Assembly: GCA_937935075.1 (NCBI GenBank)
Contig: CALGYB010000030.1
Span: 1-64,000 of the forward strand
Direction: 5' to 3'
Length of the DNA stretch: 64,000 bases
Source: an uncultured Roseiflexus sp.
Lineage (GTDB): Bacteria > Chloroflexota > Chloroflexia > Chloroflexales > Roseiflexaceae
Under the pieces are notes generated by a model that made no database searches, was not told the origin of the DNA, and saw only the letters and a list, made by a program, of their open reading frames with translations. Shown one piece after another: positions 1-10,474 of this stretch (within the stretch, counting starts at the first letter, position 1; every line of letters starts with the position of its first letter). The position numbers were made by a program, and so were the translations under genes.

Positions 1-13
1 CAACGTTCCTGTG

Positions 14-856
14 TTACGATCCTTCCGGCATCACATCCCCGTCCTCGTCGGCGGGTCTGCTCAGGTCGATGGTGGCGGGTCCATAACGCATGCGGCGCGC
101 AAGCGCGACGATTGATTGGCCATACGTTGAGCCTGGTACTGCCCACCTGCCGTTGAGTCCCAGGATGGTCGGTGCAACGCCGCGCAGTGCGGGCGACAGT
201 GGTCGCACGGCGAGCGCTGTAGCGATCAGGGCGCGTTGCGCCTCATTCGCCTGGTCGTCGGTGAGGGCGTATGCCAGCAGACGCCCCAGGTGTGCCGGAA
301 CAGCGTGTTCTGCCCAGGTCGAGAAGCTGATGCCGCGCTCCCAGCGTTGCCGTTGCGTGTTGTACGCCCATCCGGTCGGGTCGGGCGGCGGGTCTGCGCG
401 CCACTCGCCGGTGACGCCAATGCCGGCCGGGTTACGCTGCGGGCGCAGGCTCCAGAAACTGGTCAGATGGCCGGTTTCGTGCGCCATCTGCGCCAGCGCC
501 AGGAACCAGTCCATGCCGGCCATGTCGCCGATGGAGCGGTAGGCGCCGACGATAATGCCGATGTCGAAGGCGGTGTAACTGCGGTCGGCGCGCGGGATGA
601 ACCAGTTGATCGCCATGGTCTCTGTTCCGGTAGCCGGACCAACGAGTGGCGCATCATCCAGAATCGGTGGAAGATCGCCATCACGGGGTGGCGGTAGGGG
701 AACCGGCGTGTCGGACGGCGGAGGGGACGCGGCTGGCGCCTGCACCAGTGGAAGGTAGACCTGGTATGATGAGCGTTCGTCGGCGTGACTGACGGTAATG
801 GCGGAAGCGGCGCAGGCCAGGACGGATGCTTTGAGGAACTGACGACGCGTGATCAT
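14..856 (-). CDS. Secreted (Tat-like signal) hypothetical protein, possibly lysozyme/glucosaminidase-like
   Basis: ORF with N-terminal MITRRQFLKASVLACAASA signal; central region FLALAQMAHETGHLTSFWSLRPQRNPAGIG resembles lysozyme-like/glucosaminidase folds. Confidence 0.7.
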   Translation of the reverse strand: MITRRQFLKASVLACAASAITVSHADERSSYQVYLPLVQAPAASPPPSDTPVPLPPPRDGDLPPILDDAPLVGPATGTETMAINWFIPRADRSYTAFDIGIIVGAYRSIGDMAGMDWFLALAQMAHETGHLTSFWSLRPQRNPAGIGVTGEWRADPPPDPTGWAYNTQRQRWERGISFSTWAEHAVPAHLGRLLAYALTDDQANEAQRALIATALAVRPLSPALRGVAPTILGLNGRWAVPGSTYGQSIVALARRMRYGPATIDLSRPADEDGDVMPEGS

Positions 857-1003
857 GGTAATATCCTATTGTGTGTCGTTTCCGCCATGATCGTACTCCC
901 GACGCCGGTGTGTTTCCAGTGCTGGAGATTACAGCGTTGTTGCTGCCATCTGAGCGGTGTATGATACGCATTCGATGGCTCAATATCCACTGAGGAGCGA
1001 GAG

Positions 1004-1387
1004 GTGACGACTCGGCAACCAACGCTGGCGCTGATTGCGCATGATCGCAAGAAGGATGATATGGTGTTGTTCACGCTACGGCGCCGCGATATGCTTGCCA
1101 GGTATCGCCTGGTTGCTACCGGCACAACCGGTGAACGTATCGCGCGAGCGACACGTCTAGAGGTTGAACGGATGCTGTCCGGTCCGATGGGGGGTGACGC
1201 ACAGATCGCAGCGCGGGTCGCACAGGGCGAGATTGACGGTGTCATCTTCCTGGTTGACCCGCTCTACGCTCATCCGCACGAGCCGGACATTCAGGGATTG
1301 TTGCGCGTGTGCAATCTGTACAATATTCCGCTGGCAACGAATCTGGCGACCGCCGAACTTGTCGTTGCCGGTCTCGGTGCTGTGTGA
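1004..1387 (+). CDS. mgsA: Methylglyoxal synthase
   Basis: Full-length MgsA motifs: IAHDRKKDDM, ATGTTGERI, LSGPMGGDAQIAARVA, IFLVDPLYAHPHEPDIQGLLRVCNLYNIPLATN; GTG start. Confidence 0.95.
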   Translation: MTTRQPTLALIAHDRKKDDMVLFTLRRRDMLARYRLVATGTTGERIARATRLEVERMLSGPMGGDAQIAARVAQGEIDGVIFLVDPLYAHPHEPDIQGLLRVCNLYNIPLATNLATAELVVAGLGAV

Positions 1388-1393
1388 AGTCCT

Positions 1394-1561
<168 letters not shown>

Positions 1562-1564
1562 TTC

Positions 1565-2722
1565 TTACGCGCCGGGATCGTTGACCGGCGGCGGGCATCC
1601 TTCTGCTGCCGCAGCGATGATGTGCGGATCGGCGGGTTTCGCCTCCGATGCGAAATAGCGACGCTGGAAAAAGAACGCGACATTGACCAGCCCGATCATC
1701 ACCGGCACTTCGACGAGCGGACCAATGACGGCGGCAAAAGCAGCGCCGGAGCTGATGCCGAAGACGGCCACCGCGACGGCGATGGCGAGCTCGAAGTTGT
1801 TGCTGGCAGCGGTAAAGGCGATAGTAGTGGTCTTTCGATAATCGGCGCCGATGCGATATCCCATCCAGAAACTGATCAGGAACATCAGCACAAAGTAGAG
1901 CAGCAGCGGAATGGCGATGCGCACGACATCGAACGGTATCTGGACAATGAGTTCTCCCTTGAGACTAAACATCACGACAATCGTGAAGAGCAGTGCGATC
2001 AGGGTCAGCGGGCTGATGCGTGGTACGAAGTGTCGTTCGTACCATTCCGCTCCCTTGATGCGCCGGAGGACGAAGCGGGTCAGAAAACCGGCAATCATCG
2101 GGATGCCCAGGTAGATAAACACACTTTCCGCAATCTGTCCGATGCTGATCTGGACGATACTGCCCTGCAACCCGAAGAGCGGCGGCAGGACGGTAATGAA
2201 CACCCAGGCATAGACGCTGTAGAACAGCACCTGAAAGACGCTGTTGAATGCGACGATTCCCGCAGCGTACTCGGTGTCGCCCTTTGCCAGTTCGTTCCAG
2301 ACGATGACCATCGCAATGCAGCGTGCCAGCCCGATCATGATCAGCCCGATCATGTACTCCGGGTAGTTGTGCAGGAACACGATCGCCAGCACGAACATCA
2401 GGACGGGTCCAATGATCCAGTTTTGCACCAGTGATAATCCCAGAATGCGGACATTGCGGAACACTTCCGGGAGTTCTTCATAGTGCACCTTGGCGAAGGG
2501 CGGGTACATCATGAGGATCAATCCGATTGCAATGGGAATGTTGGTCGTCCCCACATTAAACCGGTCGAGGAACGTTTCGATGCCGGGAATAAAATAACCG
2601 AGTGCAACCCCGACCCCCATTGCCAGAAAGATCCAGACCGTCAGAAACCGATCAAGCAGCGATAGGCGCTTTACAACCCCGCCGTGTGACGGCGCCTGCG
2701 TTGCGGTAATCGTCTGAGCCAT
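1565..2722 (-). CDS. arsB: ACR3-family arsenite efflux transporter
   Basis: [64 protein letters not shown] are ACR3 signatures. Confidence 0.93.
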   Translation of the reverse strand: MAQTITATQAPSHGGVVKRLSLLDRFLTVWIFLAMGVGVALGYFIPGIETFLDRFNVGTTNIPIAIGLILMMYPPFAKVHYEELPEVFRNVRILGLSLVQNWIIGPVLMFVLAIVFLHNYPEYMIGLIMIGLARCIAMVIVWNELAKGDTEYAAGIVAFNSVFQVLFYSVYAWVFITVLPPLFGLQGSIVQISIGQIAESVFIYLGIPMIAGFLTRFVLRRIKGAEWYERHFVPRISPLTLIALLFTIVVMFSLKGELIVQIPFDVVRIAIPLLLYFVLMFLISFWMGYRIGADYRKTTTIAFTAASNNFELAIAVAVAVFGISSGAAFAAVIGPLVEVPVMIGLVNVAFFFQRRYFASEAKPADPHIIAAAAEGCPPPVNDPGA

Positions 2723-2734
2723 TCCTGCCTCCTT

Positions 2735-3793
2735 TCAGATCACCAGATTGAACACATACCCGATTGCGACAATCCCCAGCGCCACGATGCCGATAAACGT
2801 CGCAATCAGACGCGGCTTCAGCACCCGGCGCAGAATAATCATTTCGGGCAAACTCAGCGCCACCACAGCCATCATGAACGCCAGCGCTGTGCCAAGCGCC
2901 GCCCCCTTGACCATCAGCGCCTGAATAACCGGCATGATCCCGGCGGCATTGGCGTAGAGCGGCACGCCGAGCAGCACGGCTGCGGGAACCGACCACCACG
3001 CATCGCGCCCCATAATGTCCGCCATTGCCTGCTCGGGCACATAGCCGTGAATACCCGCACCAACCGCGATGCCGACGACGACATACAGCCAGACCTTTCC
3101 GACAATTTCGCGGGTGCTCTGCCACGCCGCAGCGAAGCGCTGATGCCACGTCAGTTGCTGGTGTGCGACTGCCCCGCCGCCAGATCGGATCTGCCAGACG
3201 AAATCCTCGACATAGCGCTCCATGCGCATCCGACCGATGATTACCCCCGACACAATGGCGATTGCCATCCCCGATGCCAGGTAGAGTGCGGCGATCTGCC
3301 AGCCGAATATGCCGAAGAGCATCACCAGCGCTACTTCGTTCACCATCGGTGCGGCAATCAGAAAGGAGAAGGTGACGCCAAGCGGAATGCCCGCCTCGAC
3401 AAATCCGATAAAGAGTGGTACGGCGGAACACGAGCAGAATGGCGTCAACACGCCAAGGCCGGCTGCCAGCATATTCCCGACCCCCTCGCGTTTCCCTGAC
3501 AGCATTGCGCGGGTGCGTTCCGGGCTGAAGAATGAGCGGATGGTGGAAATGATAAAGATCATGCCGCTGAGCAGCAGCAGGATCTTCGGCACATCATAGA
3601 GGAAGAAGGCAACAGCTTCTCCCAGATGTGATCCGGCTTGCAGCCCAATGACCTCATATGTCAACCAGTCTGCCAGTCGCTGAATGCTGGTATATGCGAC
3701 GCTCCACAGCGCGGCTGCGCCGGCCACAAGCAGCCATGCGCGGCGGTTGGCGTTGTTCGCCTGTTCTGCCGAAGAAGAGATTGCCTGTGCCAT
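2735..3793 (-). CDS. Permease, COG0701/DUF318 (ArsP-like)
   Basis: GVLTPFCSCSAVPLFIGFVEAGIPLGVTFSFLIAAPMVNEVAL signature; likely start at MAQAISSS (3793), ORF open to 3826. Confidence 0.88.
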   Translation of the reverse strand: MAQAISSSAEQANNANRRAWLLVAGAAALWSVAYTSIQRLADWLTYEVIGLQAGSHLGEAVAFFLYDVPKILLLLSGMIFIISTIRSFFSPERTRAMLSGKREGVGNMLAAGLGVLTPFCSCSAVPLFIGFVEAGIPLGVTFSFLIAAPMVNEVALVMLFGIFGWQIAALYLASGMAIAIVSGVIIGRMRMERYVEDFVWQIRSGGGAVAHQQLTWHQRFAAAWQSTREIVGKVWLYVVVGIAVGAGIHGYVPEQAMADIMGRDAWWSVPAAVLLGVPLYANAAGIMPVIQALMVKGAALGTALAFMMAVVALSLPEMIILRRVLKPRLIATFIGIVALGIVAIGYVFNLVI

Positions 3794-3933
3794 AAATGAC
3801 GACCCTTCGTTATGAGTCCGCTGCACAAAGGCTTAACCACAAAGGACGCGAAGCGCACGAAGGTGAATAAAATGAAGCGCATTTCCTTTGTGTCCCTTTG
3901 TGACCTTCGTGGTTGCTTTTTGCAGTGAAGTCT

Positions 3934-3955
3934 TATATGCAAGAATCTGCATACA
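3934..3955. promoter_or_regulatory. Putative ArsR-family operator (copy 1)
   Basis: TATATGCAAGAATCTGCATACA, inverted repeat ATGCA-N6-TGCAT, upstream of permease gene; near-identical to the site upstream of arsR. Confidence 0.65.
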
Positions 3956-4135
3956 CTGGAGCAAAAAATACGCTCTGCCATGCGCGACCTTATGCCAGGA
4001 CGACCCTGTACCAGGCACAACCTTGTGCGGGGAGGCGCGTATGCGTTATGTCTGTGCTTCAATCAGCGGAGAATCGGCGCAGTACGCCAATCCTTTGGCA
4101 GCGCCATGACGCTGCCCCCGATACACCCGTCATGT

Positions 4136-4375
4136 TCATCCCTGCGCCAACCACCCGGCGATCTCAGACTCGCTGGGAATTCGACCGGCGGAGACCAGCG
4201 TGTCGTTGATCACCAGCCCCGGGGTTTGCATGATGTTCCAGCGCATCATCTGCGCGTAGTCGGTGACCTTTTCGATAGCGGCGTCGATGTTGCGTTCTGC
4301 GATGACCCTGGCAACAACTGATTCCAGCCGTTTGCAGTTTGCACAACCCGATCCGAGAATCTTGACAGAAACCAT
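4136..4375 (-). CDS. Small thioredoxin-family protein (redox-active disulfide type)
   Basis: MVSVKILGSGCANCKRLE (CxxC) followed by thioredoxin-like tail TPGLVINDTLVSAGRIPS. Confidence 0.88.
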   Translation of the reverse strand: MVSVKILGSGCANCKRLESVVARVIAERNIDAAIEKVTDYAQMMRWNIMQTPGLVINDTLVSAGRIPSESEIAGWLAQG

Positions 4376-4405
4376 TCGTGTTCCTCCTGAGGATAGTTCA
4401 GCGTG

Positions 4406-4828
4406 TCAGCGCCTGAATCGGTGCACTTTCGAGCGCGAGCAAGCGGACGCTGCGTCCTCCTCCGCAGAAGTGCGGGCGCCTGAGTCGGTATCCCTCTCTG
4501 TGACCCCTTGCGCGCATGCTTCTCCCAACGCAGGAAAGGGGGCGCTGCCGGTCATGGCGTGCGCCAGATCGATCAAATCCAGCACTTCGGGCTTGGCGAT
4601 ACGGTAAAAGATGTTCAACCCGCAGCGCCGATCGGCAATGATGCCTGCTTTGCGCAGTACTGCCAGTTGCTGCGAGATGTACGCCTGCCGCATATTCAAC
4701 CGCTCTTCGATCTGACAGACGCACTGCTCTCCCTCGCGCAGCGCCTCCAGTAGCGCAATCCGCAATGGATGCATCAATGCTTTGAAGATCCGGGCCTCGC
4801 TCATGAACGTTGTCTCATAAATCCGCAT
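4406..4828 (-). CDS. ArsR-family transcriptional regulator
   Basis: FKALMHPLRIALLEALREGEQCVCQIEERLNMRQAYISQQLAVLRKAGIIADRRCGLNIFYRI winged helix; start at 4828 or 4804 more likely than 4855, which lies inside the operator. Confidence 0.9.
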   Translation of the reverse strand: MRIYETTFMSEARIFKALMHPLRIALLEALREGEQCVCQIEERLNMRQAYISQQLAVLRKAGIIADRRCGLNIFYRIAKPEVLDLIDLAHAMTGSAPFPALGEACAQGVTERDTDSGARTSAEEDAASACSRSKVHRFRR

Positions 4829-4836
4829 AGGCACAG

Positions 4837-4856
4837 TATATGCAAGATTTTGCATA
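4837..4856. promoter_or_regulatory. Putative ArsR-family operator (copy 2)
   Basis: TATATGCAAGATTTTGCATA immediately upstream of arsR. Confidence 0.65.
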
Positions 4857-5026
4857 GAAACAAGTAACAGGTGTTAACGTTCTATTGCGGTTTGGCTATT
4901 TTCTTGAGTGGACGACGGTATGCCATCTTCCCGCGTAGCCCCTGATCCTGTGCATGTGGCAGCCCCACCGGGGCTTGACTGACCTGAGCAAGGGCTTACG
5001 AACATTGGCAAAAAATCCGGCATTCG

Positions 5027-5094
5027 CGCTGCGCCCGGCGGCTGAAGCCGCAGGCTATGGTTGCGAAGCCTGCCTTCACAGGCTCTGCCGGATT
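5027..5094. repeat. REP-like palindromic intergenic repeat
   Basis: ggcattcgcgctgcgcccggcggctgaagccgcaggctatggttgcgaagcctgccttcacaggctctgcc; similar blocks at ~13.5, ~46.2 and ~46.4 kb. Confidence 0.6.
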
Positions 5095-5271
5095 CTTGAT
5101 GTAGCCCGCAGCGGCAGGATGCCGTCTGACCATATCATGACCGGACCCCATGTTCAGGCGACAGCCTCGTCGTCCCTCATCGAGGCGACATAGTTGCAGA
5201 TCGCTATAGGCGGATATACAATAGCCCAGGAAGAATAGTTGTCCGTATAAGGTTCCTCAACGTACCGTAGC

Positions 5272-8187
5272 ATGATCGAACTGGCACACATCCTTGCTGT
5301 TGATGACGATGCCAGCGTGCGACGCATGCTGCAGATTCTGTTGACGAACGCCGGTTATCGCGTGTCTCTTGCGAGTACCGGCGAGGAAGCTCTGGCATAT
5401 CTGGAACTGGTCACACCCGATCTGGTGCTGATGGATGTGTCCCTGCCGGGACTGAGCGGCCGACAGGTCATGGAGCGGATCAAATCCGATCCGGAGCGCC
5501 CCTTCATTCCTGTCATCCTGATTACCGGTCATGGTGACCAGGAGTCGAAAGTGGCGGCGCTCGACGCCGGCGCCGACGACTTCCTGGTCAAGCCTGTCGA
5601 TCTGACCGAACTGCTGGCGCGGGTGCGCGCAATGCTACGGTTGCAACGCAGTCAGCGTTCGTTGCGCGCTGAGCAGCGGAAAACCGAGTTATTGCTTCAT
5701 CTGACGCGTGAACTTGGGACGACGCTCGATCTTGATCGGTTGCTGACTCAGTTCCTCAACCGGCTTGCCGATGCCGTCGGTGCGGTGCGTGCCAGCATTC
5801 TCGTGCTTACCGGCGATCAGCCGCGCTTCTTTTCCAATACGCGCAATCGACCAACCATTCCCCTGACCGACATTTTGGGGCAGGGTGTGGCCGGATGGGT
5901 GCTGCACGAACGCAAGCCGTTAATTATCCATGATACGCGCGAGGACTCGCGCTGGATTGCGGTGAATGCCCAGCAACGCGCGGTGCGGAGCGTCGCCGCT
6001 GTGCCGCTGGTGCGCGAAGGACGCGCCCTCGCTGCGATTACGCTGGTGCATCACACACCCGGCTACTTCACCCATGACCATCTGGAGTTGCTCAATGCCG
6101 TGGCAGCACAGAGCGCGATTGCGCTCGAAAACGCGGAATTGTTCCATCTGACGCGCACACAGCGTGACCTGCTCGAACGTCGCGCCGAGGAGCTGCAACG
6201 TATCAATCAGATCAGCCGTCACCTGACGGAATTGATGAGTCCCGATCAACTCCTTCGTCTGGTGGTGCATCTGATTCATCATACCTTCGGCTATCCGCTG
6301 GTCGTCGTCGCCTTGCGCGACGATGAACGCCTGGTATTGAGCGCCGCTGCGGGCAGTACGATTATTGAACAGGCCGTTGGGTATGCGATCCTGCCCGATG
6401 CCAGCGCTACCGGACGGGCGATTACTCAGCGTGAGCCGTATCACGTCGCTGATTTTCTTCAGGCCGACTGCTACCCGCTGGCGGGGGTGGAGCGCAGTGT
6501 GCGTTCGGAACTGGCAGTTCCCATCCAGACGGCGCGCCAGGTGTTTGGTGCGCTCTCGGTGATGGCGTACATTCCCAATGCGTTTGGCGATGCCGATGTG
6601 CGTCTGCTTTCGACGCTGGCAAGTCAACTGGGCATTGCGCTCGATAACGCGCGCCTGTTCAATATGGAACAGCGCCGCGTGCGTCAACTCGGCATGGTGA
6701 ATACTCTGTCGATTGCGATGACGGCGCGCCTGGATGCAGCCGAAAATCTGACCATTGCCACGCATACGATCGCGTCGATTTTTGAAGTTACGGCGTGCGG
6801 CATTGTATTGACCAATCCTCGCGTCCAGCACATGCGGCACGCTGTGTTTGCAACGGATGCTGCGCGTGACCGTCTGCCCTGGCGATTCCTTGCTGAAACG
6901 GTCGTCCTCTCCGGTCCGCAGGTGGTGTCGGCAGACGATGGGTTACTGGCGCCGCACGCTGCTGATCTTGCTGCGACGGGAGTGATGGCGTTGGCGCTGG
7001 CGCCGTTGCTGACGGGCGGTAAGCAGATTGGTCTGATCGTCCTTGATATCAGTGGTCACGAACGACAGTTTCAGTCAACCGATCTGACGCTGCTCGAAAC
7101 CGTCGCCAGTTTGCTGGCGCAGGTCATCGAAAACGCCTGCCTGTACCGCGAGGTGGAAGACGAACGTTCGACCCTGGGCGCAGTGCTGCGCAGCGCTGCC
7201 GATCCGATCCTGCTCATCGATCCGCAGAGTCGTCTGGTGCTGGCGAACCCTGCCGCCGAACAGCGTCTGCACCTCACCGGGGCGATTGGCCGGTTGGTTG
7301 ACGATGCGGTTGGTAACCGCGACTTGCTGTGCGCCTTGAAGTCTCCCTCCTCGAATGGTCAACCGGTGATGGAAGTCACCCTCGCCGACGGCGCGACGTT
7401 CAATGTCAGCGTTGCACCGGTGCGTGGCGCCGACGATGCTTCCATCGGGCGGGTGGCGGTGATGCAGGATATTACTGCGATCAAAGAACTTGAGCGTGCG
7501 GAGCAGGAACGCCTGCGCGCCACGTTCCGGCGCTATGTGTCGCCACAGGTGGTCGAAGAGGTCATGGCGGGCGGCGGCGAGTTCGGCGCGCCGCAGGAGT
7601 GCGACATCGTCGTGCTGTTTGCCGATATTCGCGGTTATACGTCGCTTGCCGAAGGTCTGGCGCCACAGGTGCTCGTGGATCAGATCCTCAATCGGTATTT
7701 CACGGCTATGACCGAGGCGCTCTACCGACATGGCGGAACAGTCGATAAGTTTCTGGGAGATGGGTTGATCGGCGTGTTCGGCGTGCCGATTGCGCGCGAC
7801 GACGACGTGCCTCGCTCGCTGCACGCGGCGGTCGATCTGCAACTGGCGTTCGCCGATCTCCGCACTATCTGGCGTCGCGATCTCGGTCTCGACCTTGGCA
7901 TGGGAGTGGGAGTCGCCTATGGACCGGCGCTTGTCGGCAATATCGGGTCGCCACAACGCCTTGATTACACCGTGATCGGCGATGTCGTCAATACGGCCAA
8001 CCGTCTGAGCGGGCTGGCGCGCGCCGATCAGATTATTGTGTCGCATCGCCTGGTCGATGCGCTGCCGCCAGGGTATGACCTTCCCTGGCAGGTGCGCCTG
8101 ATCGGTCCGGTCATGCTCAAGGGCAAGCACGAACCGCATATGGCGTATGAGATTGTGTACCAGGTCGCGGTATCCAGCGATGCCTGA
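5272..8187 (+). CDS. Receiver-GAF-PAS-class III adenylate/guanylate cyclase
   Basis: ILAVDDDASVRRMLQ receiver, repeated GAF segments, PAS (LGAVLRSAADPILLIDPQSRLV), C-terminal cyclase DIVVLFADIRGYTSLAEGL and DYTVIGDVVNTANRLSG. Confidence 0.93.
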   Translation: MIELAHILAVDDDASVRRMLQILLTNAGYRVSLASTGEEALAYLELVTPDLVLMDVSLPGLSGRQVMERIKSDPERPFIPVILITGHGDQESKVAALDAGADDFLVKPVDLTELLARVRAMLRLQRSQRSLRAEQRKTELLLHLTRELGTTLDLDRLLTQFLNRLADAVGAVRASILVLTGDQPRFFSNTRNRPTIPLTDILGQGVAGWVLHERKPLIIHDTREDSRWIAVNAQQRAVRSVAAVPLVREGRALAAITLVHHTPGYFTHDHLELLNAVAAQSAIALENAELFHLTRTQRDLLERRAEELQRINQISRHLTELMSPDQLLRLVVHLIHHTFGYPLVVVALRDDERLVLSAAAGSTIIEQAVGYAILPDASATGRAITQREPYHVADFLQADCYPLAGVERSVRSELAVPIQTARQVFGALSVMAYIPNAFGDADVRLLSTLASQLGIALDNARLFNMEQRRVRQLGMVNTLSIAMTARLDAAENLTIATHTIASIFEVTACGIVLTNPRVQHMRHAVFATDAARDRLPWRFLAETVVLSGPQVVSADDGLLAPHAADLAATGVMALALAPLLTGGKQIGLIVLDISGHERQFQSTDLTLLETVASLLAQVIENACLYREVEDERSTLGAVLRSAADPILLIDPQSRLVLANPAAEQRLHLTGAIGRLVDDAVGNRDLLCALKSPSSNGQPVMEVTLADGATFNVSVAPVRGADDASIGRVAVMQDITAIKELERAEQERLRATFRRYVSPQVVEEVMAGGGEFGAPQECDIVVLFADIRGYTSLAEGLAPQVLVDQILNRYFTAMTEALYRHGGTVDKFLGDGLIGVFGVPIARDDDVPRSLHAAVDLQLAFADLRTIWRRDLGLDLGMGVGVAYGPALVGNIGSPQRLDYTVIGDVVNTANRLSGLARADQIIVSHRLVDALPPGYDLPWQVRLIGPVMLKGKHEPHMAYEIVYQVAVSSDA

Positions 8188-8435
8188 GCCGTCTTGAATT
8201 GCACGCTGACGCATGTCATCTGCGGATGGCCGGGTTTTTGCTCCTCATCGCCACAATCACTGCTCTCGCACAGATCGACCGTCTCCGCAGTCGTCTGTGT
8301 GTTTGCCTGTTTGGATGAAAGTCACGTTTTGCCTCCTTGCTGGGGCAAGTCTGGCGCAATGCGACGCTTTTGGCGTCGTGCATTGCATAGTGTGGCGTCT
8401 TCAGCAGGACCATCGACAGAGAAAGGAGCCTCCGT

Positions 8436-9518
8436 ATGACCCCTCGACCATCGTTCGCTTCGATTGCGGCTGCGCTGGCGCTGATCATCAGCGTGGCGAA
8501 TGCGTTCCACCAGACGAGCCAGGCGCAGCCTGCGCCGCAGGCAGTCGTCGGCGGCGCCTTCACCTACCAGGGACGCCTCGATGATAATGGCGCGCCAGCC
8601 AACGGTGTGTATGACTTCGAGTTCGCGCTATTCGACGCCGTGACGGCAGGGAGCCAGGTTGGCGCTACGGTTGCGCTCAACAATGTAGCGGTGGCGAACG
8701 GCGTCTTTACTGTGCGGCTCGACTTTGGCAATCCGTTCTGGCAACAGCAGACCTTTCTGGAAGTGCGGGTGCGCAAGAGCGGCGCTGGAATCTTTACCAC
8801 GCTGACGCCGCGCCAGCCGCTGAGCGCCGCGCCGGTCGCCAGCGCCCTGCCTGGTGTGTATACCGATCAGGCTGACCAGTTCGTTGGCATTGGTCGCACG
8901 ACTCGAATCACCAACAGAGAGGTCTTTGGCATCAACGCCGATTTCGGCGCGGACGACTTAATCCGCTATGGCGGGATGTATATCAATACCGTTGCGCCAG
9001 CAGGTCTGCCGTTCTACGGCTACGCAACCGCGGGAGCATTTCGTGCGTGGACGACGTACAACCCGAACCCGGACAATGTGGCCAGCCCTAACCTCAATAA
9101 TGGCGCATGGGAGGTGTACAACGCAGTCGCAACGCGACCGCTGGTGCAAGTGCGGACGACTAGCATCGCCCAATCGGCCAGCGCGAACGGGTTGGTCAAG
9201 GCCGGCGTGGTTGCAAGTTGCAGCTCGCCAACCTCTTCCCTTTCACGCAGTTTCGTTTCCATTGCCCCTGTATCGCCTGCCCCGCCGCCTTCGGTGACGA
9301 TTGCGTGGAGCGACACCCTCAACGCCTGCGTGATCGATTTCGGTTTTATCGTCAACAATCGCTACTATGTGGCGATGGCGAATACATCCGATCCGCGGTT
9401 TGCTACATGCGTGCCCGCGCCCATTAGTGAGCCTGATTTCTCGAGAAAACTGGTGTGCAATCGGTTTCTCACGAACGGCGCACGCGAAAACGGCAGCATC
9501 GTCGTGCTGGTCTATTGA
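8436..9518 (+). CDS. Secreted hypothetical protein
   Basis: Signal peptide then FTYQGRLDDNGAPANGVYDFEFALFDA module common in surface/secreted proteins. Confidence 0.7.
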   Translation: MTPRPSFASIAAALALIISVANAFHQTSQAQPAPQAVVGGAFTYQGRLDDNGAPANGVYDFEFALFDAVTAGSQVGATVALNNVAVANGVFTVRLDFGNPFWQQQTFLEVRVRKSGAGIFTTLTPRQPLSAAPVASALPGVYTDQADQFVGIGRTTRITNREVFGINADFGADDLIRYGGMYINTVAPAGLPFYGYATAGAFRAWTTYNPNPDNVASPNLNNGAWEVYNAVATRPLVQVRTTSIAQSASANGLVKAGVVASCSSPTSSLSRSFVSIAPVSPAPPPSVTIAWSDTLNACVIDFGFIVNNRYYVAMANTSDPRFATCVPAPISEPDFSRKLVCNRFLTNGARENGSIVVLVY

Positions 9519-9531
9519 CGAAAGGAGGACG

Positions 9532-9834
9532 ATGATGCACACCAGCATTCTTCGCAGGCTTGCAATCGTGCTCGTGGCGCTCGCGGCGCTCGGCGCGCTG
9601 CGGGCGGAACCGGCGGGCGGGCAGCGCTTTACGGTGACGCCAGCGGCGATCAGCGGCATCAACTCGGTGGTCGCCAGCGGCGGCGGTTTGAGCAGCGGCG
9701 GCGTGTATACGCTGCACGGCACGTGGGGCCAGGCGGCGACCGGCATCTCAACCGGCGGCGCCTATACACTGGCGGCAGGATTCTGGCACGGCGGCGCGCC
9801 GCGGTCGGTGCATCTGCCGCTGGTCATCCGTTGA
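9532..9834 (+). CDS. Small secreted hypothetical protein
   Basis: RBS aaaggagg just upstream; signal peptide; SGGVYTLHGTWGQAATGISTGGAYTLAAGFW motif. Confidence 0.7.
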   Translation: MMHTSILRRLAIVLVALAALGALRAEPAGGQRFTVTPAAISGINSVVASGGGLSSGGVYTLHGTWGQAATGISTGGAYTLAAGFWHGGAPRSVHLPLVIR

Positions 9835-10474
9835 GGCGTGCCAGGCGCGCGACGACCTTGACGATCAGGCGGTGCTCGACCTGCTTGATGCGCTCGTGGA
9901 GCGTTGCTTCAGTGTCGCCGGGCAGGATCGGCACTTCGACGCGCGCCAGCACCGGTCCGTCGTCCACGGCTGGCGTCACGCGGTGAATGGTGCATCCGGT
10001 GATTGGCAGGCCAAGGCGCAGCGCATCGGCGACGACGTGCGCGCCGCGCAATGCGGGGATGACGATGCCGCGCGAGGTGGTGAACGTGTCGCCGCCGTCA
10101 TCGGGCAGGAGCGCCGGGTGCTGGTTGATGACCTGGTTGGGAAAGCGGTCCAGGAAGACTGGCGATAGCACGCGCATAAAACCGGCCAGAACGATTAGAT
10201 CAGGGGTAAATGCTGCCGTCACGTCCGCCAGGCGGCATTCCCATTCTTTGCGCGCGGCGGGATCGCGCGGTTGGCGCAACGGAACGAATGCCGCCGCAAC
10301 GCGATGCTTCAGTGCGCGCTGCAACCCATAGGCGTCGGCGCGGTCGCTGATCACCAGAACAATCTCGGTATTGCCGAGGTCGCCGGTTTGCTGAGCATCG
10401 AGCAGCGCCTGAAGGTTCGAGCCGCTGCCGGAGACGAATACCGCGACGCGATATGGGGTTGTCGGGATATTCAT
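9824..10474 (-). CDS. purN: Phosphoribosylglycinamide formyltransferase
   Basis: VAVFVSGSGSNLQALLDA, VLAGFMRVLSPVFLDRFPNQVINQHPALLP, GCTIHRVTPAVDDGPVLA. Confidence 0.95.
   Translation of the reverse strand: MNIPTTPYRVAVFVSGSGSNLQALLDAQQTGDLGNTEIVLVISDRADAYGLQRALKHRVAAAFVPLRQPRDPAARKEWECRLADVTAAFTPDLIVLAGFMRVLSPVFLDRFPNQVINQHPALLPDDGGDTFTTSRGIVIPALRGAHVVADALRLGLPITGCTIHRVTPAVDDGPVLARVEVPILPGDTEATLHERIKQVEHRLIVKVVARLARLNG

Noticed and set aside
7075-8214. 379-aa ORF opposite the cyclase domain
   Set aside because: Antisense shadow frame, no recognisable domain
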